A stretch of 64,000 bases of DNA from Tolypeutes matacus (GCA_026826555.1 JAKSZT010053764.1:36569907-36633906), one strand, 5' to 3'. Shown: positions 46,611-59,349, counted from the stretch's first letter. Notes: generated by a model from the sequence alone, not told the origin. A program made the numbers and translations.

Positions 46611-48844
46611 TCTTTTTTTATACTATAAAATCTTTTCCAGGTTTCATTTTTCCCTTCTTAATTTATTTATTTTTTACCATGTAATTTTCTGGTTGATGAC
46701 TTATTTCCTACCCAATATCCCCAACGTTGTTTAATGTTCCATTTTCTTCCTTTCAGATGCTATTGTCAATATTTTAATGGATTAAATATGAAGAAAGTTC
46801 TTCACATTGCTACTGACTCCACCATAATCTCAGAAGTCTCTCTCCCCAAGTCAGAGAAGGGGAACCAGATGGTTAGAACTTAGAAATCTGGCACGTCAAA
46901 GGCACGAGGCCAGAAGCCCCACCTTCATGCTAAAATGATATTCTGCTAATGTGTACCTCATGCCTAGTATTTCTTATTAATAAGGTACTAAATAAGGGGC
47001 AATCCAATGTTTTCACTGCCAAAAGAAAAAGTTTCCCTTTTAATTAATCAATGCAAATAGGCTTTTACTGGAAAATAGAAGAGAAGCATTTCTAGAACTC
47101 TGGATATAATATTCCACCAGGGAATATCATGCCTTCTTTTTTATTTTAAAGTGGAAAGCTTAAAAATGCAGAGACACTAGGTCTGGAGCATTCACAAAGT
47201 ATTGTAGATCAGGTACTTTTTTGTAAACTCAGGACTTTTATTTCCCAGTTTACTTTTGCTTCAACTCATTTGCATTCAATCTGGTGGGAGCTCAGATGAA
47301 GCAAATTATCTGGATGGAGCAATGTATGAAACAAGAAACAGCTCACAGTCAAACTCCACTTCTTCCTTATTTCTATTTATCTTTCCCTCGTGGACCAATG
47401 CAATTATCGTTCAGTCAAGGACTAACATAAATATTGATCAAAACAGAAACATCACAAGATTGCTGCTTGGCTTGACTTCAACTTACTTCTACTTAGTGTC
47501 TTTTCTGATGCAAAGGTTAACTTTTCTTTTATTTCTCAGTTCCTTTTTACTTCAGTTTTTCTCTCAAGACAATCTAATTTAAAATTGATCCAGCTGGATT
47601 GATCCAAAGCTACCTAATTTTCCTTCAACTGCCACATAATCTATTGTTTAATGTAGACAGTTATATACTATGTAAACCGAAGAATCTGACTTAATTAAGG
47701 AATATCAGGAGAAGCTAATGTTTCAAAATGTGAACTAAGCACGTGCATTTGTCTCCTTTCCCTTTTGTAAACTAGTAACAGAAATCCCTAGAAGTGATAG
47801 GAGGTGGAATGGAGATATCTGCAGAGGAGAGATTGAAGGAAATCTTGGAATCTAAAGAAATGTGAATCAGATTGGCATCAGATTTTTCATCAGAATCGAT
47901 ATATGCTAAAAGGCAGTGACTCTGTCCTTCAGTATTTGAAGATAAAATGACTTAGAAACTGTTACTCTACAACTGGCCAATTTTTAAATTGATAGCAAAG
48001 GCAAAATGGAATTCTTTTCTGTCCGGCAACATCTAAAAATTTTGCTTCTCAAGCATCATTTTGAAAGGACACTTAGGGTTGTTGAACTTTAGAAAAATGA
48101 GTGTGAGCACTAAAAGGAAGAAATGGGATTGAGAAATGACAGAGATAGCCCAGGAACCCCATGAAAAGAAAACCCAAGAGGGTGGGCTGGGAACAATTAG
48201 TCCAAAGGAAAGTAAAAATCGAGAAAGCACCAAAGTTTAACTTGCTGAACAATTAAAGAATTTTTTAAGCTTTTTATTTGCTCCAGTCAGTGACATTTCA
48301 TTTGAATGGGTGATATTTCCCTTAAAGGCAACTGACCAGGGCGTTTATGCTGGCTTATGTTCTTCCCCATACAGCCTTGCGACTGAAATAGTTCACTGTG
48401 GTGTATAGGCCCCAGCATAAGCCATGGAAAGAAATTCATTCAAATAGAAAAGCCGGTAAACAGTGTTAATGGGAAAACCCATTTATTCATTCCTCTATAA
48501 CATGATGAGAGTGAAGGCAGGATAGGGCAAGGAAAAAGAAAATATTAAACTTTCATAAAAGGAACAACAATTCCCTGAAAATCGACTATTCAATGATTTA
48601 AATATTTGACAAGTGGGTAAGGGTGTGAGGCTCCAACTAAAAGATCTTCGAGAAGAAGAAATGGGTGTGGATTTGGGGAAAATACAAAATGTATAAGAAA
48701 TAGGTTATTATGGGTAGGATACAAAAAGTATTGTTTCATCTCCTCAGTAAAAAAGCAAAACAATCATAAACTTCAGGGTAGGGGTAGGAGTGGGAATGCT
48801 ATATGAGAAAACTGTAGACCTAATAAGAATCTGAAATTCAGCAC
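46611..48844. other. Single-copy stretch, nothing recognised
   Basis: AT-rich. The 108-codon frame 47256-47582 has no domain. No named repeat. Confidence 0.4.
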
Positions 48845-49345
48845 AAGTTTGAACAATACTGTGATGGTAATTTCATGTGTCAACTTGGCTAAGTTATGGT
48901 GGCCAGTTGTTTGGTCAAGCAAGCACTGGCCTGATTTGTTACTCTGAGGGTATTTCATGGATTTAAATCATTAGTCTCATGATTACAACTAAGGCTGATT
49001 ACATCTACTCTCAACAAAGGAGATTGCCTTTAGCTATGACAGAAGGCTCATCTAATCATTTGAAGGCATTAAGAGGAGAACTGATGATTTCAGCAATCAG
49101 AAAGAAGAATTTCTATCTCTACTCCAGCGTCTTATGGAATTTATCATCACCTTCATCAGAGTTCCTGACTTGTGGCTTCTTCTGGTGAATTCAAGGTCAC
49201 CTTCATTGAGTTTCCAATCTGCAGCCTGCCCTGTGGAATTTGGACCTACCAATCCCAATGGTCACATAGGCTAGTTCCGATAATGAATCTCTTAATATTT
49301 ACATATATAACTCCTGTCCTGTTTCTTTGGAGGATGCTAACTAAC
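48845..49345 (+). repeat. Ancient LTR-like repeat
   Basis: 'gatggtaatttcatgtgtca', 'acttggctaagttatggtgg' and 'ccagttgtttggtcaagca', then 'ctgatttcagc' and a late 'ctttggaggatgctaactaa', follow a common mammalian repeat that begins with 'gttaattttatgtgtcaact'. Its family name is uncertain; it looks LTR-type. Confidence 0.55.
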
Positions 49346-49917
49346 ACAACTGTGTACAGGAAAAAAAAAAAGGAGAATCCATTTGGTCTTGACATTAGGA
49401 ACACTAAGTTGAGGGACAAGAGATAAGAGATGTGTTGGCACTAGGGCATAAAGAAAGAAATTTGATCATAGCACACTGTTGGAAAATGCAAAAATCACAG
49501 GGAGTGAGCTTGAAGTATGATTAGGACACAACTCACTTTTTCTGTAATTCTTTTGCTGCTTTCCCTCCTTTATGAACTGAGCTCTAGGGCTAGCTTCCGC
49601 CATTGCAAGATGACTGCCTGTGTCAGCAGAGCCTTCTGCTTCTTGTTCCTTATTGAGATGGGAGAGAGTTGCTGTCCACAATGAACTTTGGGAGGATGCC
49701 ATGTGCTGATTGGTTTAGGCCTGAATTATCTGAAGGAAAATAAATTACTCAGTGAGAGCTATCCTATGCAAGCCACAGGCTGCTCCACAACAAGGGGAGG
49801 ACAGAGCAGATATTTGGGGAAGGCAATCACAATATGCACATATCATATTACTCTTAAAGCTTTTTAAATCTTCCTAAAGCGTTTCATTTTTTTCCTTCAA
49901 TTTAGCTTCAGGGTCTA
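49346..49917. other. Single-copy stretch, nothing recognised
   Basis: No gene or repeat recognised. Confidence 0.35.
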
Positions 49918-50137
49918 GAACTATGCACTGCAATACATGGGTCACTAGCCATACGTGGCTATTTACGTTTATATTTCAATTAATTACAATTAAATATAAT
50001 TAAACATTCAGTTTCTCAGTTGGGTTAGCCACATTTCAAGTTCTCAATGTACACACGTGGCTAGGGGCTATCACATAGGACCACATAACTTAAATAAATC
50101 TCAGTCATCACAGAAAGTTCTATTGGGCAGGTGAGAG
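49918..50137 (-). mobile_element. hAT-type MITE, reverse copy
   Basis: 'actagccatacgtggctatt', an AT-rich centre, 'agccacatttcaagttctca' and the end 'cagaaagttctattgggcag' match the inverse of the element at 11930-12132. Confidence 0.6.
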
Positions 50138-50839
50138 CCTAAAATGCTGTGATTTGAGGATGCATGCATGTTCTCTGGCCATGACTACAATACCCCCGCC
50201 CTTCCCAACTCCTCCCTATAGCCTTGCAGTACAAATATCAGCCACAGGAGCTTTCAGCGCTGGTTATATTTCTTCTCTTTGCACTTACTTTTCCAAGGGA
50301 AAACTTCAGGGATGACTGGACAGAGGTCATGAAGTAGACCAAGTTTTCAGCCCCCAGCATCCATTTTTGGTGTTTCCCTCATTGAGAATTTCCTCACACT
50401 TGCCTCCTCCCAGGTTGTACTTCATTCCTTAATTTCTTCCTTCAAGCAGCTGCTGGTCTTCTATGAGACAGCTACTTTTTAAGGTGCATAGCCTCATTAT
50501 ATGAAACTGATCTTTATATTTTGGGGGTGGGGGGGGACTGGCCTAAGCAAGAATGAAAACTCAGTATTTGGCATTGGATTTCATGGCGACTGAATTCGTT
50601 AAATTTCGTAACTGAAATTTGCTAATATATTTTGTCTTTGTGTAGAAGGAAAGTATGTTGGGGCAGTAGAGTGATCACTTGACTCCATAGTATACAAGGA
50701 GGAACAGAAGACGGTGTAGAGAGCATTGGGTGCTTCATTTTTCTATATCTACAGACTTAAGGAAAAAGTTCTGGGAAAAGAGAATAATGAAGGTGGATTG
50801 ATTTATAGGTTTACCAGGGTTAACAAATCAGCCAGGAAT
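50138..50839. other. Single-copy stretch, nothing recognised
   Basis: No coding or repeat signal beyond a short G-run at 50522-50535. Confidence 0.35.
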
Positions 50840-51085
50840 TATTGAGATAATAGCATAACTAGCACTTATTGAGCAATTAATATGTGTTAGGCACTGTTTT
50901 AACTGTGTTACATACAGTATTTCATCATTTCCCAAATTCTATAAGCTAGCGATTTTTATCATCCCTAGCTCACTGATGGGAAAACTGAACAACTGAGAGG
51001 TTAAGTAACTTTCTTTAGGGTCACAAGCCTATTAAGTAAGTCAGAGTTCTGATTCAAACCCAGGAAGCCAGTCTCTACACCTTCA
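50840..51085 (-). repeat. MIR SINE
   Basis: 'cacttattgagcaattaata', 'gggaaaactgaacaactgag', 'aggttaagtaactttcttta' and 'gattcaaacccaggaagcca' follow the full MIR in reverse orientation. Confidence 0.8.
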
Positions 51086-51554
51086 TTGCATAAAAAGCCA
51101 AAAATTCTCAGCACCAGCTGCTGGCTTTCATCCCTCTCTGTGCTTTCATTGCTGCATTAGCTCTTTATCAGGAAGCAAGCAGAGGCAGAAGGTCCTAAGG
51201 TTGTTCCTTGGTTGGGTTTATTGGCTGGTTTTTAAGATAATCAAGAAGTTGAAAAGATTGTAAATAGTGAAAGTGTACTTGAGAGTAGGAAGCCAAAGTT
51301 AAGCAGCAATTGATAAAGCAGAATTTAGTGGTAAAATCTACTGAACACTTATTTAAACATTTTTAACAGCTTAAATTTTGCCCTATCTACATTTAAGACC
51401 ATTTTAAGTTAATCAATTATTTTCAAGTAAATTCCTATTTTTTCTGAGAGAGAGAGGGCAAAAAACCACAGTTTGCTGGATAATGTGCTTGTTCTTGCTC
51501 TGGAAGTCATCCTCATGTTATATGATCACTAACGTGGCAGCTCGCATCCTTGGC
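51086..51554. other. Single-copy stretch, nothing recognised
   Basis: AT-rich, no gene. Confidence 0.35.
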
Positions 51555-51705
51555 TGTGTAGTAAAATCACCTGGAAGAGCCTAAAAACTTCCAGCACCCC
51601 CTTGGATTATCTCTCAGAGTGGGGCTCAGAATCAGTATTTTCAAAGCTTCTCAGGTGATTCCAACACATAGCCACGGCTCTAACAAGAACCACCTTTCAC
51701 CCGGA
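51555..51705 (+). mobile_element. MER5-like hAT remnant
   Basis: 'gtaaaatcacctggaagagc', 'cagagtggggctcagaatca' and 'ttctcaggtgattccaacac' fit MER5-type elements. A second weaker copy may lie at 52185-52310 ('gactcattaggtctggggtg'). Confidence 0.5.
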
Positions 51706-52439
51706 ACACTTAAGAGACCAGCAGTTAAAATCTCCACAAAGAGTTAGTGAGAATCTCTAGTTTGGTTTTTAACCCTTTTGAAATTGCGGTATACACTTGA
51801 ATACTAAATATATTGGTAACACACTTGAAAGAAAGTATAATAAACTGGTAATAGTGTTGTTCATTTCTTTCTCCTTTCATTGCTGCCTCATGTTATAGTC
51901 AAATGGTTTTCTACTCCATAATCTCATATACATAAGATACGAAATATGCACACGTTTTCTTAGACATGTCGTGTTAAACATATCATCTAAACCCACTTTA
52001 TACACTATAGCATTCTCATAACTGACTCAGCTTAACATTTTTGGCTAATGGGAGTCTCCATTCTTATGGCAAAGGACAGAATCAGTTGTGTTATTTAAAA
52101 TAATTGTATTGTAGCAGTAAGATTAAAAAGGTTTAGGCAGGGTTTCTTAATAGATTCAACTAAGGCATCAAAATGCCAAGATGCTTCTTAAGAAGCCAGA
52201 TTTCTTTGGAGATTCATCTGCAGAAATTCTGACTCATTAGGTCTGGGGTGGGGACCAGGAAATCTGAAACTTTAATGAACAATCTTCCTGCCCTCAGTGA
52301 TCCCGATACATAATTAAGATTGATTGGGGATATTAGGAAAGATTTGGAATAATGACTAAGCACCATAAATGGAAAGTTCTGGGGGTGATGGGTACCCTTT
52401 CAAAGTTTTACATTGTGCTTCAGTCACTGTCTGATAAGG

Positions 52440-53130
52440 AGAAAAAAACACACTGTAATTTAAACAGGGAAATTGTAATGTAAAGAATCATTAGCTATAA
52501 CAGGGGAGTAACTATAAATTTGTAAAGAGAACTCTAAAGAATTCTTTGTTCCTCCAAGGAAGGAACAAAGTTGGAAGGGGGGATCCTCTTCAAGGCTGGA
52601 TTCTGACCTTGTTCAGAAGTTGTGGTTGCAACCCCAGGAATACAGAGAAGTTTGCTGGGGGTCCTGGGCCAGAGCCAGCCCACAGTGGTCAGGAAAGCAG
52701 GAAACACTCTTCCAGGGTGCATGTGGGTGGAAGCTGGCAGACGTGCAGAAGGAGTCAGTGTAGAAACCCCACTTACAATCTGGAAGTCCCAGGCCTGGGG
52801 CTTGCAGTGTCCACATGGGGAGGGTCACAGCAAGGTGGATTTTGGGCCAGAAACATGGCTGCAAGCTTAGGGACTGCTCATTTAGACATATGCATGGTGC
52901 AGATGTTGCTACACACGTGTGTCCCTGGCAGCCATGCAGTAGGAGCAACAAACCAAGAAACAAAAATGGCGGCACACTGAACTCAGAAAGAGGCCTCTTT
53001 CTCCAAGGATGATCCTCCAGTACCTTCTACTTACAAAGTTTAACATCATGCTCACTGCTCAGGAGAAATGCTTAAAGAGTCAAGCTCCATTGTCACAGAG
53101 CAGGTAATGAAAGGTGGATTGGAGATGAGA
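52440..53130 (+). repeat. Ancient repeat family F, copy 1
   Basis: 'aatgtaaagaatcattagct', 'aggggagtaactataaattt', 'ggaacaaagttggaaggggg' and the end 'gtcaagctccattgtcacag' and 'gagaagcaataaatta' are matched in order by 55745-56585. The 144-codon frame at 52546-52980 and its antisense shadow are by-products of GC content. I cannot name the family. Confidence 0.6.
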
Positions 53131-53635
53131 AGCAATAAATTAATAAGTGACAATGCCCATCCCTTAGCTAATCAGAATCCATATATGCCCTTCTAAACAC
53201 ATTGGAACTCCCATGGAACAACAGAACAACTCTATTTTTCCACCTAACAAGTTAAAGCTATCTTTCCTACAAGTGAAAAAGTTCTCACCCTTTCACCAAA
53301 TAAGGAAACACACAGACCCAATAGTCATTGTAGCCATAGCTCGCTATATTAACTGCTCCTCAAATTCAGCCACAGTTCCATGGAATATTCTTTTACCTAA
53401 AGACAAAATTTTACAGTTAACTCCCAAGAGTTTGTATTCAAATACAATGGAAAGAAAGAGAAGAAAATGGCCAGCATGTATAAATAAACACATACATATA
53501 AGAAGGAAAGGGAAAATAGGAAAAGCTACTACAATCCTCAGTTCTGTAACTGGCTGCCAGGCCATAACAGATATCTCTGGCTTTGTCTTACACCACTCAT
53601 TTTATATTTCCTCTGCTCTGAGCCTGTACCTCAGC
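53131..53635. other. Single-copy stretch, nothing recognised
   Basis: A 150-codon frame (53213-53665) lacks any recognisable domain and ends inside the T-run of the next insertion. Confidence 0.35.
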
Positions 53636-54885
53636 TGGCCAGGGCTCTTTTTTTTTTTTTTTTAATATATTTAAAAAAAAATTTTTAAAGATACTCAGAT
53701 TACACGAATGTTACACCAAAAACACAGGGATTCCCATATGCCCCACCCCCCACATCTCCCACACCCTCCCACATAAACAACATTCCTCATCAGTGTGACA
53801 CATTCATTGAAATTGATAAACATATCCTGGGGCATTGTTGTCGAACATGGGCCATAGTTCACACTGTAGTCTATACTTTCTCCCACACAATTCTGCAGGC
53901 TATGGGAAGATATATAATGACACATGTCTGTCATTGCGATGCCATTCAGCATGATTCCCAAGTCCCGAAAAAGCCCCCCCCATTACACCTGTTTTTCCTT
54001 CCCCTTGCCCTCAGAGCCTCCAGTGACCACTGCCTCCACATCAATGCTATAATTTCTTCCATTCTTAGAATCACAACAAGTCTACCGTAGAATGCCAGTA
54101 AGTCCACTTTAGTCCATAGTTCATTCCCCAATCCTGAGGATTCTGGGATGGTGATGTCCACTCCACCTCTAATTGACAGGGGGCTTTGATCCCATACAGC
54201 TGATGGATGGGACTTTCTTGCTTGCAGTTGTAGGCTCTCTCATTTCCTTGGTGTGGTGGTTGTCAATCCTCACCTCCTTGCTAGTTGTCCTGGGTGAGTC
54301 CAATGAACTGGAGAGCAGGTATTGCAGCTCTGCTGAGGCCCAGGGCCTAGCTGGCACATGAACAGCCCAAAGATTCAATTCTCTTCGCTGTATATATACC
54401 AAATCCAGCACTAAGCATAGGTTCAAATAGAAAGGACAGATGAGCCATGTGTAGGGAAGCCATAACTGAGTCCAACTCTGCCACTCTCAGGAGCACAAAC
54501 TCCAAAGTAGGGCCCACTGGAAAGGCACCAAACTCCAGAGCTATCTGCCCTGACAATAGGACCTGGGTCTCCAGAACCTTCAGGAGCCCCACCATTCGGT
54601 CAGTATCCACTTTGGCAGTCTATGAGATCCTGCTGAGATGTGTAAAGCCTTACCTCTGGGATGACCTCCTGACTCACTTTGAAGTCTCTTAGCCATGTAA
54701 ACTCATTTGTCTTTGCCTATTCCCCCTTTTATTGGAGGTCTTTTTGCAGTTGCATTGCTAGTTGGTTCTTGGTAGCAATTCCACAGTGCCAGGGAGGCTT
54801 ATGCCTGGGTGTCATGTCCGACGCTGGGGGGAAGGTAATGCATTTATATGCTGAGTTTGGCTTAGAGAGATGGCCAGGGCTCTTT
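53636..54885. repeat. Target-site duplication pair, 15 bases
   Basis: tggccagggctcttt at 53636-53650 and 54871-54885, identical. This is the signature of L1-mediated insertion. Confidence 0.88.
53651..54870 (-). mobile_element. Family-B L1-like 3' end with target-site duplication
   Basis: About 1.2 kb starting with a long T-run. It matches the 7690-9320 copy from its tail back to 'aaactcagcatataaatgca' (sense). Perfect 15-base repeats (tggccagggctcttt) at 53636-53650 and 54871-54885 flank it. The element is 5'-truncated and has no coding part. Confidence 0.88.
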
Positions 54886-55335
54886 ACTGACCCAAGCCTT
54901 CATTTCCAAAGTGTCTGAGTCCTCAATCATACTGCCTTTCTGGTTTTTTGTATTTTTTTTTTTATTAACAGTCACTTTAGGTATGGAAGACTAAGCCACC
55001 TCAGAGAATCTGCTGAGTCACAGCTCTAGTAGTCCTTGGCCGCACTATATAGCAGTAAACTAGTATCGCCATATTAATCAAGATCAATCTCTCTAGCCAG
55101 TAGAGTAACACTTTTTTTTTTCTTCTGTGTACCTGTTGGTTAAGTGGCATCAAGAGCCCAGAATATTCAAGTAACAGTCTCATCTTCCTATTAGGGGAAC
55201 CTTTGTTGTATATCTTGATGGAAGCACTTCCCCTTGGGAACTGTGGTTTTTGAATTATATACACCAATTTAGACAAGCTATTAATCTTAATCCATGCCCC
55301 CATGATGTGAAGCCACTGTAAATCAGAACTTTTGA
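54886..55335. other. Single-copy stretch, nothing recognised
   Basis: No gene. Two short T-runs at about 54950 and 55110. Confidence 0.35.
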
Positions 55336-55560
55336 AGGAGTTATTTTTTTGCTACAGTATGACACACTGAACCAGAGTTCAGTTACTGTGGCCTACTGGG
55401 GGCCTTATAAGAAGAAGGCCATAAGGAGAAGCAGGAGTCATTGAGAACAGAGAGGAAAAAGGAGAGTATATCACCATGTGGTGTAGGGAAGAGATTCAAG
55501 TCAAGGAACCCCAGAAATTAGGGCAAGCCTGTACCAGAATGCCACCAACCCCATGTCACA
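55336..55560 (+). repeat. MaLR-like LTR fragment
   Basis: 'ggccttataagaagaaggcc', 'gtatatcaccatgtggtgta' and 'agtcaaggaaccccagaaat' resemble the middle of MLT1/MST-type LTRs. Confidence 0.4.
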
Positions 55561-55744
55561 CTTAATCACAGTCTACTACAGCTGACAGTTAAAAAAGTAT
55601 TATATTCCTGTATGTCATGAATTACTAGCACCCCATTTCCTACTGGTAAGGCACTCAGCACTGTACTCAAGCCCAATGACACAAACAAACCGATCCCAAA
55701 ATCACATCTTTGCAAGTCTATACCAATTCTATACCAGTCAGAGT

Positions 55745-56585
55745 CCAAACAGAAGGCAGAAATCTCACAGTCATTTGAACAGCAAAAGTTGTATGTAAAG
55801 AATTATTACCTATAACAGTGCAGTAACTATAAAGGTATAAAGAAAACTAAAGAATATCCTAGGCTGAGGTAGAGTACACAAGAAAGGAACAAACTTGGAA
55901 GGAAGGTCCCATCCCCAAGCCTGGGGTTCAGTCCTTGTTGGAGAAGATGTGATTGTAGCCCACTGACTGACAAAGGATTTCACTAGGCTCCCTGGGCCTC
56001 AGCTGATTCACCATCATTGGGCTCCACCTCCAAGGTGCAGGTGAGCCAAGACCTGTGGGTGGAGGTATGAATGGAGTTAGGGCATCAGGAGCTCACCTAC
56101 CTGTAGGATGTCATAAGACCTGGCGTACACATTGTCTGCATCATGAGGCCCATGGGAAACATGGCTGGGGAGGGGTGCTCCAAGGCTGGGGAGGGGGCCC
56201 AAAGGGTGAGTAGTTATGCCAGGAGCTTATTAGCTGGATGGCATGAAGCCTGGGACACACAGTGTCCACATTGGGAAGATCCCAGCAAGGAGGTCACCAG
56301 GCAGGGCTGGGGTTTCAAACTTGCCTAGGACCTGCACAACTTAGGTGCACAACTGGGCAGTGCACTACTGGCTGTCCTCATCAAATGTGAACACTGGCAC
56401 ACTTCCACTGGCAGCCAGGCAGCAAGAGGAAGAAGACACAAACTCCCTCCACCAACCTTTATTAACAAACCTTAACAACATACTTGAGAAATCATTAAAG
56501 GGTCAAGCTCCATTGTTGCAAAGCAGACAATGAAGGGTGAAGAGGAGCTGAGAGGCAATAAATTAAAAAGTGACACAGAGAGTTC
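55745..56585 (+). repeat. Ancient repeat family F, copy 2
   Basis: The copy starts near 'gcagaaatctcacagtcatt', continues 'ttgtatgtaaagaattatta', 'cagtgcagtaactataaagg' and 'aggaacaaacttggaaggaa', and ends 'gtcaagctccattgttgcaa' and 'gagaggcaataaatta'. Same order and direction as 52440-53130, but clearly diverged and longer by about 150 bases. Confidence 0.6.
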
Positions 56586-57384
56586 TATACTGCTTTTGCT
56601 GACAAGAAAAAACACCATCATAATTGTTTAGTTCAAGGAAATATCTGAAAACTAGCCCAGAAAACTTAAAGCTCAGAATTCTCCCAAAATTTCAACCTAA
56701 GCTACTTGTAAAACTTCAACCCAACAAACTAAACAGCCAGGCAAATTCCTCTTTCTTTTTGAATTATGGGAGAAAATGCTTACATTTCAAAATATTTGTA
56801 ACAGTCTCCTAATTTTGGTGCTACATGATGCTGTAAAGCCTGAAGATTTTTTTTGTCTGACCATATAAGTCTATGTATTTCCCACAGTAAAGCAAGAGGT
56901 CTTGATCACAGACAATGAAATCTTTGATTACAGGCTAATGATCCGTGTGGTCTGGTCATTTTCTGACTCCCAAGTCCTCAGGATTCCTGTCCCAATATGC
57001 CACACAGCTTCTCAAATGTACAGTGCTATCCAATGCATTCCACAAAATGATGCAAAATGAAAGCACTGTGTCCGGTTGGTGAAGGAGCTATTTAGGGGAA
57101 AGGAGGAGACTTTCTTCCTGTAGGGTTACTCCCCTGCTTTACTAATGGATCCATGAAGGAGAGAGTAGTCAAGAGCTGGTCTGGTCCTGCTGCAGGCTGG
57201 GGAGAGTGATGAAGCTGAGACGAACAGATAATGACACTATTCCAGGCAAAGGCTCAAGGCATTACCCTTAGGGAATATCCTGCTATTCATACTTGGTCTT
57301 CATGGAATACTTTCAAACAGATTTTATATCTCTGAGAAATGATTATCAATGTACCAGTTATAAGGAGTTTCACTTAACTCTGAC
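56586..57384. other. Single-copy stretch, nothing recognised
   Basis: No coding or named repeat signal. Confidence 0.35.
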
Positions 57385-57505
57385 TCCTCTCCTTTAAAAA
57401 AGATGTTATCATTCCCATTGCCTAGATGAAACCTGAGGCCCAAGCAGGTTAAGTGGCTTCTTAGGTTGCAGGACCTGATTAAAATTCTGGGTTTACATCC
57501 TTCGG
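57385..57505 (-). repeat. MIR-like fragment
   Basis: 'gttatcattcccattgccta', 'gaaacctgaggcccaagcag' and 'gttaagtggcttcttagg' fit reverse-oriented MIR. Confidence 0.6.
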
Positions 57506-57540
57506 GGCCAGTAGGTTTTCTACTTTGTTACCTCTTTTCT

Positions 57541-57675
57541 TTTTCCTTTTCTTTTTAGTATACTTAAAAATTTTCTAATAAAAGATACCTAGATTACATA
57601 AATGTTACTTTAAAAATGTAGGAGATTCCCATATGCCCTACTCCCTACCCCTCCCACACTTTCCCATATTCCCAT
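57541..57675 (-). mobile_element. Family-B L1-like 3' end, very short copy
   Basis: After a T-rich tail, 'gatacctagattacataaat' and 'gagattcccatatgcccta' match the last 110 bases of family B. Confidence 0.7.
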
Positions 57676-57879
57676 GTTACCTCTTAATAACAATTAAGTG
57701 TTGTTAAAACAGTTACTTAACACCAAGTAAAAATGTCTTCACAGTCTACCCAGGGCAATTGCATCAATTATCCAAGTAACTAGAACAAATAAAACTTATG
57801 GTATGAGAGGAGTTTATAATTATTTAGGTAATTAACCGATTACCTATTTTATTTAAAGTATTGCAACACTTCTCCAGTT

Positions 57880-57940
57880 CTTTCTTTCTTTCTTTCTTTC
57901 TTTTTTCTTTTTCTTTTTCTTTCCCTTTTACTTTTTTTTC
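57880..57940. repeat. (TTTC)n microsatellite
   Basis: Tandem TTTC units grading into a pyrimidine-rich run. Confidence 0.85.
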
Positions 57941-58487
57941 TAGGAAAACCTAAGGACTCAATGCATGAAAATACCATTTTTCTTACAATATTTATGACCT
58001 CATTCCTTCCGTAGAGTTTTCTTGTAACAGGGTCAGCTTCAATTTGCCATATGGAAATTTAATTGAAAATGAGTGGATAATCCAGTCTATTCAAAGGTCA
58101 ATCCTCTAAGGAGAGAAAAGTAGGTCAGGTTAATAATTTAGCATCATATGAGACTCACTGACTTTGTTATTTTGTAAGCATTATACTAGTCTTTCATGAG
58201 CACTGGCTCCAAATTTGAGCATTGAAAAAAATCTTGCCTTTAAAGTGCTCTATAAAACAAATTGCCAGAGAAATTGGGGACTAGCTGCTTTTCTTCCTGG
58301 AAATGCTAATTACAATGTGGCATTATTAAAAATGATATTAATTGATATAGTACGTTGTCAAGCATGATTCCAACACTCACAAAAAAGAATTCATGAAGAC
58401 TGATGTTTTTTTAGTTTTCCCCATTTTTGAATTGTATCATATTAGGGATGGAAAGAATCTTACACATGAGCAAGTTGTGGACTTTAC
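57941..58487. other. Single-copy stretch, nothing recognised
   Basis: AT-rich, no gene. Confidence 0.35.
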
Positions 58488-58498
58488 AAAGTTAAAAA

Positions 58499-58593
58499 TA
58501 AAAATTAGAGAGTGGATGTAGCTCAGTGGTTGAGCACCTGCTTCCCACGTACGACGTCCTGGGTTCAATTTCCAGTACCTTCTAAAAAAAAAA
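58499..58593 (+). mobile_element. Monomeric DAS-type SINE
   Basis: A tRNA-like head with A box 'tgtagctcagtgg' (58517-58529) and B box 'gggttcaatttcc' (58561-58573) is followed by 'agtaccttctaaaaaa'. An 11-base repeat (aaagttaaaaa) at 58488-58498 and 58594-58604 flanks it. The clean A-tail and duplication suggest a fairly recent insertion. It is not a tRNA gene: the 3' half does not fold as one and the A-tail is retroposon-like. Confidence 0.87.
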
Positions 58594-58604
58594 AAAGTTA
58601 AAAA

Positions 58605-59349
58605 ATATTGGGGTAATCTAAGCACCTCTTAAAATATATGTGTATATATATATATATATAAATAACATTTTTGTAAGCAAATACACAAAAATGCATATAT
58701 ATTTATATATCATTTTGCAAATGTTTGTATGTATTGTGAGAATTTTGATTTTTACCCATAATAAAAAAAAAATAATAATAATCAATAAAAAAAAAAATAT
58801 TGGAAACCTTGTACTTTGCGAGGCCCCTTTCGTGTCCTTCCTAAGGATGCCCCGCCACCCCCACCGAAGGCCCCAAATGCAGTTCCACAGAACTCTCGGG
58901 CTTGAAGGAACAGTTTTGAGACCATTAACTAGGCGAATTCCCTTTTCTTCAGATGAGGAAATGTGTCCAGGGATGTGCAGCCCGAAATCATGTAGTTCTT
59001 TAGAGGCAGAACCAGGCACAGGGTGCAGGTCTCCTGATGCCTACATGACCCATTCACTGGTGCTGCAATGACTCCTTCATCGGGTTCTTCACACACAGGG
59101 AAGGGCAATGTTTGTGGGCACAGTTTACTTCCACAGTTTCAAAAGTCATTCATTTACAGGAAAAGCTGCAGAATTGCCTTCCCTGAAGAATGAAACACGC
59201 CAACTAGATGTCCGTCTCGGCAGGGTCAGAAAGGAGCTCTATACTCTTTACAGTTTGCTCTTTCTATTTCACCACTTTTCTCCATTTTACCTGTTATTTA
59301 TAGAGAAATAATGTAATTCAAGCTTCAAAGTAATTGCTTCACTAAAGAA
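58605..59349. other. AT-repeat stretch and single-copy DNA
   Basis: 58632-58662 is TA/TG-rich and 58761-58800 A-rich. The rest is single-copy. The 143- and 133-codon frames on opposite strands (58640-59071, 58618-59019) begin or end in the AT repeats and have no domain. Confidence 0.4.

Noticed and set aside
52546..52980. A 144-codon frame on + and a 120-codon frame on -
   Set aside because: It lies inside ancient repeat family F. The matching copy at 55745-56585 does not keep the frame.
53213..53665. A 150-codon frame on +
   Set aside because: No recognisable domain, and the end falls in the T-run of an inserted element.
58507..58584. A tRNA gene on +
   Set aside because: It has A and B boxes, but the A-tail and flanking direct repeats show a SINE, and the 3' half does not form a proper tRNA.
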